Part shown: positions 32,404 to 41,326 of the stretch, piece after piece
Position numbering within the stretch: position 1 is the first letter of the stretch
How the letters are laid out: the number at the start of each line of letters is the position of its first letter
Assembly: GCF_014699115.1 (NCBI RefSeq)
Contig: NZ_JACXAD010000021.1
Location: forward strand, 44,066-108,065
Reading direction: 5' to 3'
DNA from: Hymenobacter montanus
Lineage (GTDB): Bacteria > Bacteroidota > Bacteroidia > Cytophagales > Hymenobacteraceae
DNA: 64,000 bases
The notes under the pieces: model-generated
Databases searched by the model: none
Seen by the model: the letters and a program-made list of their open reading frames with translations, nothing else
Told to the model about the DNA's origin: nothing
Position numbers and translations under genes: made by a program

Positions 32404-33642
32404 ATGTATTCTTCTCTCACAGCTCTGTTGCTGACCGGGCTGACTTTCGTTGCGGCCGCCCAGCCCGTCGCGCCGCCTGATTCTGCTTACACCGCTCCCT
32501 CATCTTATACCGCTCCTTCCGCCGGCCTCGCGCCACTGTCCAGCCGGGTAGCCGGTCCCAAGTCGTTTGGGCAGATTGGTAAGGACAAACAACTGACTCT
32601 ACTGCCCATCCCCGTCTTGTTTTACCAGGCCGAAACGGGGCTGGGCTATGGTTTGGGCGGGCTGCTCAGTGGCCGGTTCTCGAGCGACACGCTCACCCGA
32701 CCTTCCAATGCCCGGGTGCAGTATTGGACCACCACGCAGGGCCAGTCGCTCATTCAGCTGGTGCACACGGTGTACACGCCGGGCGAAAAATTTTATCTAA
32801 ATGGCGAAATCAGCGCCTACGATATCCTGCTCTACTACTATGGCATCGGCCCTAAGTCGGCCAGTGCTGATGAGTCGGAAACGGCATACAAGCTGTTCAT
32901 CATCAACCAGCGCATACAGAAGCAGATTGCGCCCAAAATGTTCTTTGGCGCGCTTTACCGCCTCACCGACATCAGCCAGTTCGACATCAAGCCGAGAAAC
33001 CGCAAGGACGACGCACCCAACGTGTTCCTCACCGACGTCACTGAGCGGGAGCGCCGCGGAACGCGCATCTCGGGCCTGGGCCCGGTGTTCACCTACGATA
33101 CCCGCGACCTGCCGCTAGCGGCCTTCAGCGGCAACCTGGTCGACGTTAGCGCCACCTTTAATGGTACCGGGCTGGGTTCCGACTACCGCTTCGTGCGCTA
33201 CCAGCTCGACGCTCGTCACTTCCGGCCCATTGTTTCGAACCGCACCATTCTGGCCCTGCAGTTTCTGGGACAGTTTCATACCGGCGACGTGCCGTTTCGG
33301 GAGCTGGCCGGCCTGGGCGCCAACCTCGGCGGCACGCTCTACAACAACGCCAACCTGCTCCGCGGCATCTATGAGCAGCGCTTCCGCGACCGCCAGATGG
33401 TTATGTTTCAGGCCGAAGTGCGGCAGAAGCTGTTTTGGCGCATCGACGGTGCCGTTTTCGGTGGGGTCGGCAACGTGGCTAATACCATCAGCAACCTCAG
33501 CCTCGGCAACACCAAGTACGCGGGCGGGGCGGGCATCCGCTTCAACTTCATCCAGCGCGACCGGGTAAACCTGCGCCTCGACTACGCGGGTGGTACGGGC
33601 AGCTCGCCGGGCTTCCTGTTCGCCATCGGCGAGGCGTTTTAA
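32404..33642 (+). CDS. BamA/TamA-type outer-membrane barrel protein without POTRA
   Basis: 412 aa with a signal peptide (MYSSLTALLLTGLTFVAAAQ). The mature part begins LLPIPVLFYQAETGLGYGLG and contains GLGPVFTYDTRDLPLAAFSG, typical of the Omp85/surface-antigen (D15) barrel in Bacteroidetes. The last strand is RLDYAGGTGSSPGFLFAIGE ending in AF. There is room for only the 16-strand barrel and no POTRA domains, so it is not the essential BamA. Such proteins are outer-membrane channels of unknown cargo. It stands alone. Confidence 0.78.
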   Translation: MYSSLTALLLTGLTFVAAAQPVAPPDSAYTAPSSYTAPSAGLAPLSSRVAGPKSFGQIGKDKQLTLLPIPVLFYQAETGLGYGLGGLLSGRFSSDTLTRPSNARVQYWTTTQGQSLIQLVHTVYTPGEKFYLNGEISAYDILLYYYGIGPKSASADESETAYKLFIINQRIQKQIAPKMFFGALYRLTDISQFDIKPRNRKDDAPNVFLTDVTERERRGTRISGLGPVFTYDTRDLPLAAFSGNLVDVSATFNGTGLGSDYRFVRYQLDARHFRPIVSNRTILALQFLGQFHTGDVPFRELAGLGANLGGTLYNNANLLRGIYEQRFRDRQMVMFQAEVRQKLFWRIDGAVFGGVGNVANTISNLSLGNTKYAGGAGIRFNFIQRDRVNLRLDYAGGTGSSPGFLFAIGEAF

Positions 33643-33705
33643 TTTTCGGATTGGCTGGCGGCAAGTGATTGGCTGATTGGCAGGGAGCGATTCGCTGGAA
33701 AACCG

Positions 33706-33733
33706 TTGCTTCTGCCAGTATTCGCTACTTTTA
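33706..33733 (+). promoter_or_regulatory. Promoter of the AraC-type regulator
   Basis: TTG at 33706-33708, a 17-base spacer and TACTTTTA at 33726-33733 resemble the Bacteroidetes -33/-7 pair. The ATG follows 45 bases later. Confidence 0.4.
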
Positions 33734-33777
33734 TCTTCTGATCTCAGGTGTATGGGTGAGTAAAGCAATCATAGATT

Positions 33778-34959
33778 ATGCAACCGGTCATTAGCGTAAC
33801 TTCCCTGCTTTACTTGTTGGGCTCCATTCAGGCCCTGTTCTTCGCCAGCATCCTTTTGGCTGATGCCCGCCGGAATGCCGCTAAGCTCATGCTGGCCGCC
33901 TTCCTATTGGCGTTTGCCCTCGTCACATTTAACGATTTTCTCGTTGAAACCCGGTACATATTCCTGCTGCCGCACCTAGCCGGACTCTTTCTCCCATTCC
34001 TCTTCTTACTCGGCCCTTGCCTCTGGTTCTACATTCGGCTGCTTACCCAACCACGCTTTCAACTCCGGGCCCGCCACGCCTGGCACGCGGTGCCCTCGTT
34101 GGCCTGCCTAGCTGCTTTCTTCCCCTTTTACGTACTGGATGCGCCCGCCAAGCTCGGCGCGTTAAAGCAATCTTACGCGATATCGCCTAGTCAGCACCTG
34201 AGCCCATTCGAGCTGCTGGCTTTCCTGCACACCTTTGGCTATCTGTTGGTTGGGGTAATTCTATTGAGGCAACACCAACGAAAAGTGCGAGCGGTGTACT
34301 CAAACGTGGAAAAGCGTGAATTACGTTGGCTAAGCAATTTACTGATAATGAGTGGTCTATTGTGGGCTTCTTGGGTTTTCAATGTCTTCGATGGGCAGGA
34401 ATGGGCAGAACAGATCGATGCATTACTTTGTTCACTGACCATTTTCCTGCTGAGTTTCTTTGGCGTCCGTCAAGCCCGCGTTGAAGTTGAATTGGAAGGG
34501 CTGGTACTCGCTAATCAGGGGGCCTCTCCCATAGCGCCCAGAGCAGGGCGTAAATACGAACGATCAGGCCTCAGTGAGGAGCAGGCTAGGGCTTACCTAG
34601 TAAAGTTAACGACCCTGATGGAGGAAGAGAAACTGTACCGGAACGGCGAGCTCACTTTAGCTGGATTAGCAGAACAGCTGACTATATCTCCGCACTACCT
34701 GTCCCAACTCCTCAATGATAAAAAGGGCCAGTCCTTTTACGACTACGTGAATGCCTACCGCGTGGAAGAAGTTAAGGCCGGACTGGCTGATCCCAGTAAA
34801 GGGCATTTGTCTCTATTAGGCCTAGCCTTGGAGGCGGGGTTTAACTCCAAGACGGCTTTTAATACAGTGTTCAAGAAAATTACTGGACTCTCACCTTCCG
34901 CCTACCGCGCCCAACATCACCCTGCTCGCCCTACAAAGACGGCCGCTCCGATCGGATAG
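33778..34959 (+). CDS. Membrane-bound AraC-family transcriptional regulator
   Basis: 393 aa. The first 230 residues contain about seven hydrophobic helices (LLYLLGSIQALFFASILLAD, LAGLFLPFLFLLGPCLWFYI). The C-terminal 110 residues are an AraC/XylS DNA-binding domain with two helix-turn-helix units (LTLAGLAEQLTISPHYLSQL, LSLLGLALEAGFNSKTAFNT, then KKITGLSPSAYR). This 7TM-AraC design is common in Bacteroidetes and senses a signal at the membrane. The target genes are unknown; the lipoprotein gene just downstream is a candidate. The stop codon lies within the first copy of a tandem repeat. Confidence 0.85.
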   Translation: MQPVISVTSLLYLLGSIQALFFASILLADARRNAAKLMLAAFLLAFALVTFNDFLVETRYIFLLPHLAGLFLPFLFLLGPCLWFYIRLLTQPRFQLRARHAWHAVPSLACLAAFFPFYVLDAPAKLGALKQSYAISPSQHLSPFELLAFLHTFGYLLVGVILLRQHQRKVRAVYSNVEKRELRWLSNLLIMSGLLWASWVFNVFDGQEWAEQIDALLCSLTIFLLSFFGVRQARVEVELEGLVLANQGASPIAPRAGRKYERSGLSEEQARAYLVKLTTLMEEEKLYRNGELTLAGLAEQLTISPHYLSQLLNDKKGQSFYDYVNAYRVEEVKAGLADPSKGHLSLLGLALEAGFNSKTAFNTVFKKITGLSPSAYRAQHHPARPTKTAAPIG

Positions 34960-35010
34960 GACGGCAAACCCCTACAAAGATGGCCGCTCCGGTCGGATAG
35001 GGCGACACCC
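34929..35010. repeat. Two-copy 41-base tandem repeat at the araC-type gene end
   Basis: Two direct copies of 41 bases (34929-34969 and 34970-35010), both starting CCCTACAAAGA and sharing GGCCGCTCCG with a few differences. The first copy encodes the last residues and the stop of the AraC-type protein, so the second is a non-coding duplication. Confidence 0.75.
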
Positions 35011-35059
35011 CCTTAGCTAGCAGTCTACTTTTGGTCCAAAAACCAATCGTTCAAGACTC

Positions 35060-36283
35060 ATGCTCAATACTTGCCAACTCAAGCCCTTCTCAACCCAATG
35101 GAGGGCCTGGTATCTGTTCCTTATGCTGGCGGTCCTGTGTGGCTGCAGCAAAGACAAAGACCCGACCCCTCCCAAAGACTATGGTCCCTTTCTACAGCAG
35201 ACCGTCGACCGGGCGGTGTTAGGCGACCCACGGGTGCAAAATGCCACATTAATGGTAGAGTCGCCCAAGCTGTCGCTGCGCTGGAAAGGCGCCAGTGGTT
35301 TGGCCGACCCCTCTACGGGAACGGCGATGAAACCCGACCAGCCATTCCGCTCGGCCAGCATCGGTAAGACGACCTTGTCGGCGCTGGTGCTCAAACTCAG
35401 CGAAGAAGGCAAGTTATCGCTGGACGATAAGCTGGAGCGCCACTTGCCCGGCGCCATTATCGACGATATTCACGTGCTGAACGGGGTATCCTATGGAAGG
35501 AACATCACCCTTCGGCAACTGCTGAACCATACCTCCGGAATTGGCGATTATCTCTTCGAATTTGTGGACGAAGCCGACAAAGCTGACGGTCTGCCCCGGA
35601 TGTTTAATTTGATACTTGCTGACCCGGACAAATTCTGGACGCCCATAGAAACCATTAACTTCTACAAGGAAAACCTGAAGCCTCACTTCGCCCCCGGTAC
35701 GGGGTGGAATTATACTGACACAGAATATCAGTTACTGGGCCTGGTGGTGGAGAAAGTGACGGGTATGCCCTTGTACCAGGCTTACCGCCGGTGGCTCTTC
35801 GACCCGTTGCAAATGCGCGACACGTATATGGAGTTTTACGAGCAGCCACAGGGGAGGGCAGCCGTATCACATTCCTTCTATCAGGACATTGACATTACCA
35901 ACTTCAGAGCCATATCAGCTGATTGGGCGGGGGGGGGCCTGATTACGACCACTGAAGACCTGAACAAGTTCATGCGGGCCATAGTAAATAATTCATATTT
36001 CAGCCGGCCCGTCACCAAGCAGGCCATGTTCGACTGGGTGCCAATAGACCCCAACCTTCCCGGGTGGGTCGCTGGAACCCAGTATGGCTTGGGCATCTAC
36101 AAGATGACTTTGGCGGGCGAGGAGCTCATCGGCCACGACGGCTTTTATGGCTCAGTTGTTTTTTACTGGCCTGCGCAGGATGCCGTCATCACCGCAACCA
36201 TCAATCAAGGCGAGCCAAGCTCAGTATATAGGTATGTTAACCAAGCCATTCTCGCGCCGATACTTAATGAGTTGAAAAAGTGA
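35060..36283 (+). CDS. Serine hydrolase lipoprotein, class C beta-lactamase family
   Basis: 407 aa. A hydrophobic stretch before a lipobox-like LCGC (Cys29, in LMLAVLCGCSKDK) indicates a lipoprotein. The catalytic SxxK is S100-I-G-K103 in FRSASIGKTT. NHTSGIGDYLF, then GWNYTDTEYQLLG (Tyr of the YxN-like site), and IGHDGFYGSV (HxG replacing KTG) are all typical of the beta-lactamase/D-Ala-D-Ala carboxypeptidase-like family. Most Bacteroidetes members are esterases or peptidases and not resistance enzymes. It may be regulated by the AraC-type gene upstream. Confidence 0.82.
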   Translation: MLNTCQLKPFSTQWRAWYLFLMLAVLCGCSKDKDPTPPKDYGPFLQQTVDRAVLGDPRVQNATLMVESPKLSLRWKGASGLADPSTGTAMKPDQPFRSASIGKTTLSALVLKLSEEGKLSLDDKLERHLPGAIIDDIHVLNGVSYGRNITLRQLLNHTSGIGDYLFEFVDEADKADGLPRMFNLILADPDKFWTPIETINFYKENLKPHFAPGTGWNYTDTEYQLLGLVVEKVTGMPLYQAYRRWLFDPLQMRDTYMEFYEQPQGRAAVSHSFYQDIDITNFRAISADWAGGGLITTTEDLNKFMRAIVNNSYFSRPVTKQAMFDWVPIDPNLPGWVAGTQYGLGIYKMTLAGEELIGHDGFYGSVVFYWPAQDAVITATINQGEPSSVYRYVNQAILAPILNELKK

Positions 36284-36561
36284 TAATGAGATTGTCCTTT
36301 GACAACGCCTCAATAGGCTGTCTACTCATTCTAGTAGCCGTTGGTCTGTCGTTTCGAGCAACGAAGGCCGATGGCTGGTAAATGGATGTGAACAAGTTAC
36401 AGGTTATTTATACCCGGAACTGCCGGTGCAATCTCCTACGGCCGGCCCTGCGAGGCTCTACCAGTGAGGCAGCATCTCTCCTTGAGGGAGGGGAGCCGGG
36501 CAACGGCGTGCTGTCTGACCCTATTATAGTATGCTAATTCTGCGTTCCTCGATGGAATCCT

Positions 36562-36599
36562 CTCAAACGGATCTTCTGCTAGCAGAAGATCCGTTTGAG
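36562..36599. repeat. Perfect 38-base palindrome
   Basis: CTCAAACGGATCTTCTGC, TA, GCAGAAGATCCGTTTGAG reads identically on both strands. It lies 280 bases past the hydrolase stop and 210 bases before purH. It may act as a terminator, although no T-run follows, or be part of a small repeat element. Confidence 0.75.
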
Positions 36600-36753
36600 C
36601 ATTCGGAGAATTAAACTTCGGGAGGGAAGGGAGGCTGAAAGGAATAAGCTATGCCATGGCCATCACCGTGCGGATAGGGGCCCTGGCAGTCGTTCGGTTG
36701 GGGCCGTAACGATTCGGTAGTGACCGGACTAGGAGCTCGCGGAGTCGGAGCCG

Positions 36754-36761
36754 TACCTTCG
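36754..36761 (+). promoter_or_regulatory. -7 box of purH
   Basis: TACCTTCG, close to TAnnTTTG, 48 bases upstream of the proposed purH ATG. No -33 box was seen. Confidence 0.35.
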
Positions 36762-36808
36762 CGGCGGCAATTGTGCCCTGCTTATTCACTCGCTTGCTTT
36801 CAACTATT

Positions 36809-38344
36809 ATGTCGTCTCGCCCCATTCGCGCCGCGCTGCTTTCCGTGTACCACAAAGACCGGCTCGCGCCCCTGGTGCAGGTGCTGCGGCAGCACGGCGT
36901 AAGGCTATACTCGACCGGCGGCACCCAGAAATTCCTGGAGGAAGAAGGGGCCGCCGTAACCGCCGTGGAGGATCTGACTGGTTTTCCGGAGGTGTTTGGC
37001 GGACGGGTTAAAACCCTGCATCCGAAGGTATTCGGGGGAATTCTGCACCGCCGGCACGACGAGGGCGACCTGGTTCAGGCCGAGCAGCACGGCATTCCGC
37101 CCATCGACCTGGTAGTGGTGGATCTTTATCCCTTCGAGGAAACCGTGGCCAGCGGGGCCGACGAAACCGACGTGATCGAGAAAATTGATATTGGTGGCAT
37201 CTCCCTGCTGCGGGCCGCCGCCAAAAATTACCGCGACGTACTCGTCGTCAGCGGCCGCGACCAGTACGCGGCGGTTACCGAATTGCTAACGACTAAAAGT
37301 GGGGCTACTGACCTCGACGACCGCCGGCACTACGCCGCTGCTGCTTTTGCCACCACCTCGCACTACGACACCGAGATTTTCGGCTACCTCAGCCAAGATA
37401 CCGCCGTGGCCGGCACCGCCCTGCGCCTGAGCGCCCAGCCCGCCACGCCCCTGCGCTACGGCGAAAACCCCCATCAGGCCGGTACCTTCTACGGCAACCT
37501 GGCGGCGCTCTTCGACCAACTGCACGGCAAGCAGCTGAGCTACAACAACCTAGTGGACGTGGACGCCGCCGTGGCGCTAATGACCGAGTTTGCCGACGGG
37601 GACCCCGCTTGCGCCATCCTTAAGCACACCAATGCCTGCGGGGTGGCCCAGGCCACTACTCTGCGCGACGCCTACCGGCAGGCCCTGAGCTGCGACCCTG
37701 TTTCGGCCTTCGGCGGGGTCATCATCGTGAATAAAGAAGTGGACGCGGCCACTGCGGCCGAGCTGAATCAGCTCTTCTTCGAGGTGCTGATTGCGCCGGG
37801 CTTCGCGGCTGATGCCCTGCCGCCGCTGCAAAGCAGGAAAAACCGCATCCTGCTGCGCCAGAAGCCCGTGCAGTTCCCAGCCAAGCAGGTCAAAACCCTG
37901 CTCAACGGCCTGATCGAGCAGGATGCCGACCGCCAAACGGAAACGGCGGCCGACTTCCGCACCGTAACCCAGTCGGCTCCGACCGCGGAGGAGCTGGCGG
38001 CCCTGGAGTTCGCCGGTAAAATCTGCAAGCACACGAAGAGCAACACCATCGTTCTGGCTCGCGCCGGGCAGCTGTTAGCTTCCGGCGTCGGCCAAACCTC
38101 CCGGGTGGATGCCCTGCGCCAGGCTATTGAGAAGGCCCGCAGCTTCGGCTTCGACCTCCACGGCGCCGTAATGGCCTCCGATGCCTTCTTCCCCTTTCCC
38201 GACTGCGTCGAAATTGCCGGCGCGGCCGGCATCCGGGCCGTGGTACAGCCGGGGGGCTCCATCAAAGATGCGGACAGCATTAAGGCCTGCGATGAGCTGG
38301 GCATGGCCATGGTGCTGACGGGCGTGCGGCACTTTAAACACTAA
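36809..38344 (+). CDS. purH: Bifunctional AICAR transformylase / IMP cyclohydrolase
   Basis: 511 aa starting MSSRPIRAALLSVYHKDRLA. The N-terminal MGS-like IMP cyclohydrolase domain shows YSTGGTQKFLEEEG and FGGRVKTLHPKVFGGIL. The larger AICAR formyltransferase domain shows LRYGENPHQAGTFYG, KHTNACGVAQATTL and ICKHTKSNTIVLARAGQL. It catalyses the last two steps of de novo IMP synthesis in the cytoplasm. Length is as expected. A start 36 bases upstream (MPCLFTRLL) is possible but adds a tail not seen in the family. Confidence 0.95.
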   Translation: MSSRPIRAALLSVYHKDRLAPLVQVLRQHGVRLYSTGGTQKFLEEEGAAVTAVEDLTGFPEVFGGRVKTLHPKVFGGILHRRHDEGDLVQAEQHGIPPIDLVVVDLYPFEETVASGADETDVIEKIDIGGISLLRAAAKNYRDVLVVSGRDQYAAVTELLTTKSGATDLDDRRHYAAAAFATTSHYDTEIFGYLSQDTAVAGTALRLSAQPATPLRYGENPHQAGTFYGNLAALFDQLHGKQLSYNNLVDVDAAVALMTEFADGDPACAILKHTNACGVAQATTLRDAYRQALSCDPVSAFGGVIIVNKEVDAATAAELNQLFFEVLIAPGFAADALPPLQSRKNRILLRQKPVQFPAKQVKTLLNGLIEQDADRQTETAADFRTVTQSAPTAEELAALEFAGKICKHTKSNTIVLARAGQLLASGVGQTSRVDALRQAIEKARSFGFDLHGAVMASDAFFPFPDCVEIAGAAGIRAVVQPGGSIKDADSIKACDELGMAMVLTGVRHFKH

Positions 38345-38540
38345 GGGCCCGCCGTCGGTCGGGGCGTGGTGGGTCGGTCGGGGCGAGCAGGCGCCGTCGC
38401 TCGTCCCGGCTCGCCCTGACCGACCTATTTGGCAAGAACGGCGCACTTACTCCGAACAACGGATGAGCTTGGGATGAACACCGATGAATTTCCTGGCCAC
38501 CCGCCCGGAAGTTATGCTCTGCCGCCGCCCAAACCTTCCG

Positions 38541-38548
38541 TACCTTTG
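38541..38548 (+). promoter_or_regulatory. -7 box of the mreB operon
   Basis: TACCTTTG is an exact TAnnTTTG match, 54 bases upstream of the mreB ATG. A -33 TTTG was not found at the usual distance. Confidence 0.5.
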
Positions 38549-38602
38549 CCCAATATTTTGCCCGGGCCCTAGCTCGGGAGTCTTCTTATCGCACTTAACT
38601 CA

Positions 38603-39628
38603 ATGGGTTTCTTTAATTTCCTGACCAGCGACATCGCCATTGACTTGGGTACCGCTAACACGCTCATCATCCACAACGACAAAATTGTGGTCGACGAACC
38701 GAGCATTATTGCCAAGGACCGCACCACGAATAAGGTCATCGCCGTGGGCCGCCAGGCGCAGCAGATGCACGAGAAAACCCATGATAACATCCGCACTATC
38801 CGCCCGCTGAAGGATGGGGTAATTGCCGACTTCCACGCCGCCGAGGAGATGATCAAGGGCATGATCAAGATGATTGACACGCGGACCCGGCTGTTTCAGC
38901 CCTCGCACCGCATGGTGATCTGCATTCCCTCGGGCATTACCGAGGTAGAGAAGCGGGCCGTACGAGACTCCGCCGAGCACGCCGGGGCCAAGGAAGTCTG
39001 GATGATTCAGGAGCCCATGGCCGCCGCCATCGGCATTGGCATCGACGTCGAGCAGCCCGTGGGCTCGATGATTATTGACATTGGCGGCGGCACGACGGAG
39101 ATTGCGGTTATCGCCTTGTCGGGCATCGTGTGCGACCAGTCCATCAAAACCGCCGGCGACGTCTTCAACCAGGACATTCTCGATTACATGCGCCGCCAGC
39201 ACAACCTGCTCATCGGCGAGCGCAGCGCCGAGCGCATCAAGATAGAAGTAGGGGCGGCCCTCACCGAGCTCGACATGCCGCCGCCCGACCACGAAGTGCG
39301 CGGCCGCGACCTGATGACCGGCATCCCCAAAGTCATCAAGGTAACTTTCTCAGAAATCGCCATTGCCCTCGATAAGTCAGTAGCCAAGATCGAGGAAGCC
39401 GTATTGAAAGCGCTCGAAATTTCGCCGCCCGAATTGTCGGCTGATATTTACCAGAACGGCATTCACCTCACCGGCGGCGGGGCCCTGCTGCGCGGGCTCG
39501 ACAAACGCCTGGCGTCCAAAACCAAGCTGCCCATTCACATTGCCGAAGACCCCCTGCGGGCGGTGGTGCGCGGTACGGGCAAGGCGATTAAGGATATTCA
39601 GGCCTTCAAAGGCGTGCTTTTAACTTAA
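38603..39628 (+). CDS. mreB: Rod shape-determining protein MreB
   Basis: 341 aa starting MGFFNFLTSDIAIDLGTANT. It has the actin-fold phosphate 1 loop (AIDLGTANTLI), phosphate 2 loop (IIDIGGGTTEIAVIALSGIV) and adenosine motif (LTGGGALLRGLDKRLA). MreB polymerises under the inner membrane and guides the elongation machinery for peptidoglycan. It heads the cluster mreB-mreC-mreD-PBP2, the classical elongasome order. A repeat array separates it from mreC. Confidence 0.95.
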   Translation: MGFFNFLTSDIAIDLGTANTLIIHNDKIVVDEPSIIAKDRTTNKVIAVGRQAQQMHEKTHDNIRTIRPLKDGVIADFHAAEEMIKGMIKMIDTRTRLFQPSHRMVICIPSGITEVEKRAVRDSAEHAGAKEVWMIQEPMAAAIGIGIDVEQPVGSMIIDIGGGTTEIAVIALSGIVCDQSIKTAGDVFNQDILDYMRRQHNLLIGERSAERIKIEVGAALTELDMPPPDHEVRGRDLMTGIPKVIKVTFSEIAIALDKSVAKIEEAVLKALEISPPELSADIYQNGIHLTGGGALLRGLDKRLASKTKLPIHIAEDPLRAVVRGTGKAIKDIQAFKGVLLT

Positions 39629-39727
39629 TTAAAAATGAAAAATTAAAAATTAAAGATGAGGGCCGGAGTCAACGAAGAGGCGCGGTGTGCCCCCATTTTA
39701 ATTTTTAATTCTTAATTTTTAATTCAA
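39629..39727. repeat. Inverted array of AATTAAAAA words between mreB and mreC
   Basis: The left arm (about 39629-39656) repeats AAAATTAAAAATTAAA-like words and the right arm (about 39697-39725) has the reverse complements (TTTTAATTTTTAATTC and so on). About 40 bases of GC-rich spacer lie between. The transcript would form a long AT hairpin inside the operon. Confidence 0.7.
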
Positions 39728-40669
39728 ATGAGAAACCTGTTTCTCTTTCTATTTCGCTTTCGCGGGGCGTTGGTATTTGCGTTGTTGGAAATAATCAGCC
39801 TGTATTTGTTCGTTACCAATAGCTCGTATCAGCGACCGGCTTTTTTTAATTCGGCCAATGCCTATGCCGGACTGGTGCTGGCCCGTCGCGCGCAAGTAAC
39901 CGATTATTTCCACCTGGCCGAGATGAACCAACGATTGGCCGCCGAAAATGCCAGCTTGCGCCAGCAGCTGTATCTGCCCGATACCGTTGGTCGCGAAGCC
40001 GATTCGGTGGCGCTGCCCCCGGCCCGGACCGATTCGCTGAAGCGCATCCGCTACCGACGACCCGCGGCCCGGCCCGATACACTGCTCCTGGGCCTGAAGC
40101 GCCTGCCGGCCCGCGACCCGAGTTATCCCCTGATTCCGGCCCGGGTTATCAACAATATGCTTCATAATGTGGATAACTACCTCACCCTGAACGTGGGCAG
40201 CGCCGATGGCGTACGGCCGGGCCTGGGCGTAGTGGCGGCCGACGGAGTGGTGGGCCGGGTAAAAGTGGTGAGCGAGCATTTCGCCACGGTCACCAGCCTG
40301 CTGCACTCGAGGACCAGTATCGCCTCCAAAATCAAGCGCGACGGCACGTTCGGCACCATTCGGTGGCTGGGCGACGACCCGACCCACGCCCTGCTCGATA
40401 ATGTGCTGCGCGAAACCCGCCTGGTGAAGGGCGACACCGTCGTCACGTCGGGCTACAACGCGGTGTTTCCCGAAGGAATTTTCATTGGCACGATCGATTC
40501 TTTCGTGAAAGAGTCGGACAAGAACTTCTGGACGGTGCGGGTGCGCCTAAGCGTTAATTTTACCAACCTCACCCACGTGTACGTGGTAACCAGCCGGTTC
40601 AAAGCCGAGCGCGACACCGTAGAAGCCCGCACGGGCTTGAAGCCGGAAGGAGGAGGGCCCGCCCGATGA
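39728..40669 (+). CDS. mreC: Rod shape-determining protein MreC
   Basis: 313 aa. MRNLFLFLFRFRGALVFALL is a cytoplasmic tip plus one membrane helix. A coiled-coil segment follows (LAEMNQRLAAENASLRQQLY), then the two beta-barrel domains of MreC (IPARVINNMLHNVDNYLTLN, GVRPGLGVVAADGVVGRVKV, GDTVVTSGYNAVFPEGIFIG). It links MreB to the periplasmic cell-wall synthases. The gene overlaps mreD by four bases (ATGA), indicating coupled translation. Confidence 0.92.
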   Translation: MRNLFLFLFRFRGALVFALLEIISLYLFVTNSSYQRPAFFNSANAYAGLVLARRAQVTDYFHLAEMNQRLAAENASLRQQLYLPDTVGREADSVALPPARTDSLKRIRYRRPAARPDTLLLGLKRLPARDPSYPLIPARVINNMLHNVDNYLTLNVGSADGVRPGLGVVAADGVVGRVKVVSEHFATVTSLLHSRTSIASKIKRDGTFGTIRWLGDDPTHALLDNVLRETRLVKGDTVVTSGYNAVFPEGIFIGTIDSFVKESDKNFWTVRVRLSVNFTNLTHVYVVTSRFKAERDTVEARTGLKPEGGGPAR

Positions 40670-41193
40670 GCAGCCTGCGTTCCATTCTTGTGCAGGTGCT
40701 TCGCTACGTGATTTACGTGGGCGTGTACGTGCTGCTCGTTCACCGGTTGGTGCTGTTCGATTTGGGCTGGTGCTTTTTATACCTGGGCTTTTTGCTGTTT
40801 CTGCCAATCAACACGCCTATTGTGATGCAGCTGCTGCTGTCCTTCGCCATGGGCCTGACGATTGATATTTTCTACGACACCGGGGGGCTGCACGCGGCGG
40901 CGGCCGTGGGGCTGGGCTTCGTGCGGCCCTGGGTATTACGGCTGCTCACCCCGCGCGACGGCTACGATAGTGTCGATACGGTAAACGTGCACCAAATGGG
41001 CTGGCAGTGGTTTAGCGTATACCTCACGTTGCTGGTGCTGCTGCACCACGCGACGTTTTTCCTGCTGGAGCTGGGCAGCTTCCGCCATTTGGGCCTTACC
41101 GGGGCCAAAATGCTGGTGAGCGCGCTCTTTACCAGCCTCACGCTCTTGATTGTGCAGCTGCTGTTTTCCCCGGTGCGGCGCGGCCGGCAGTAA
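40666..41193 (+). CDS. mreD: Rod shape-determining protein MreD
   Basis: 175 aa with five or so membrane helices (VIYVGVYVLLVHRLVLFDLG, LGFLLFLPINTPIVMQLLLS, and a last one near LTLLIVQLLFSPV). The motif GLTIDIFYDTGGLHAAA matches the conserved MreD region. It is placed by order and topology since MreD is poorly conserved. It starts within the last codons of mreC. Confidence 0.88.
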   Translation: MSSLRSILVQVLRYVIYVGVYVLLVHRLVLFDLGWCFLYLGFLLFLPINTPIVMQLLLSFAMGLTIDIFYDTGGLHAAAAVGLGFVRPWVLRLLTPRDGYDSVDTVNVHQMGWQWFSVYLTLLVLLHHATFFLLELGSFRHLGLTGAKMLVSALFTSLTLLIVQLLFSPVRRGRQ

Positions 41194-41326
41194 GCCCGCA
41201 GCCCTTGGCGGGTCAGCCATGATGACTTAAGAAATGTCCTCGAAGCGTATGCCGCCTTTACCCTGCGCGCTTGTTGTTCTAAATAAACCCGGATACTTGA
41301 CGTAGCGAAGCCTGCGTTAGTACGTT

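Larger units (their letters stand above)
36284..36808. other. Intergenic region upstream of purH
   Basis: About 525 bases without a convincing gene. It holds a perfect 38-base palindrome at 36562-36599 and the likely purH -7 box at 36754-36761. Nothing else was recognised. Confidence 0.5.

Noticed and set aside
35060..36283. Antibiotic-resistance beta-lactamase
   Set aside because: SxxK and HxG are present, but KTG is absent and the lipoprotein fits the broad esterase/peptidase branch of the family.
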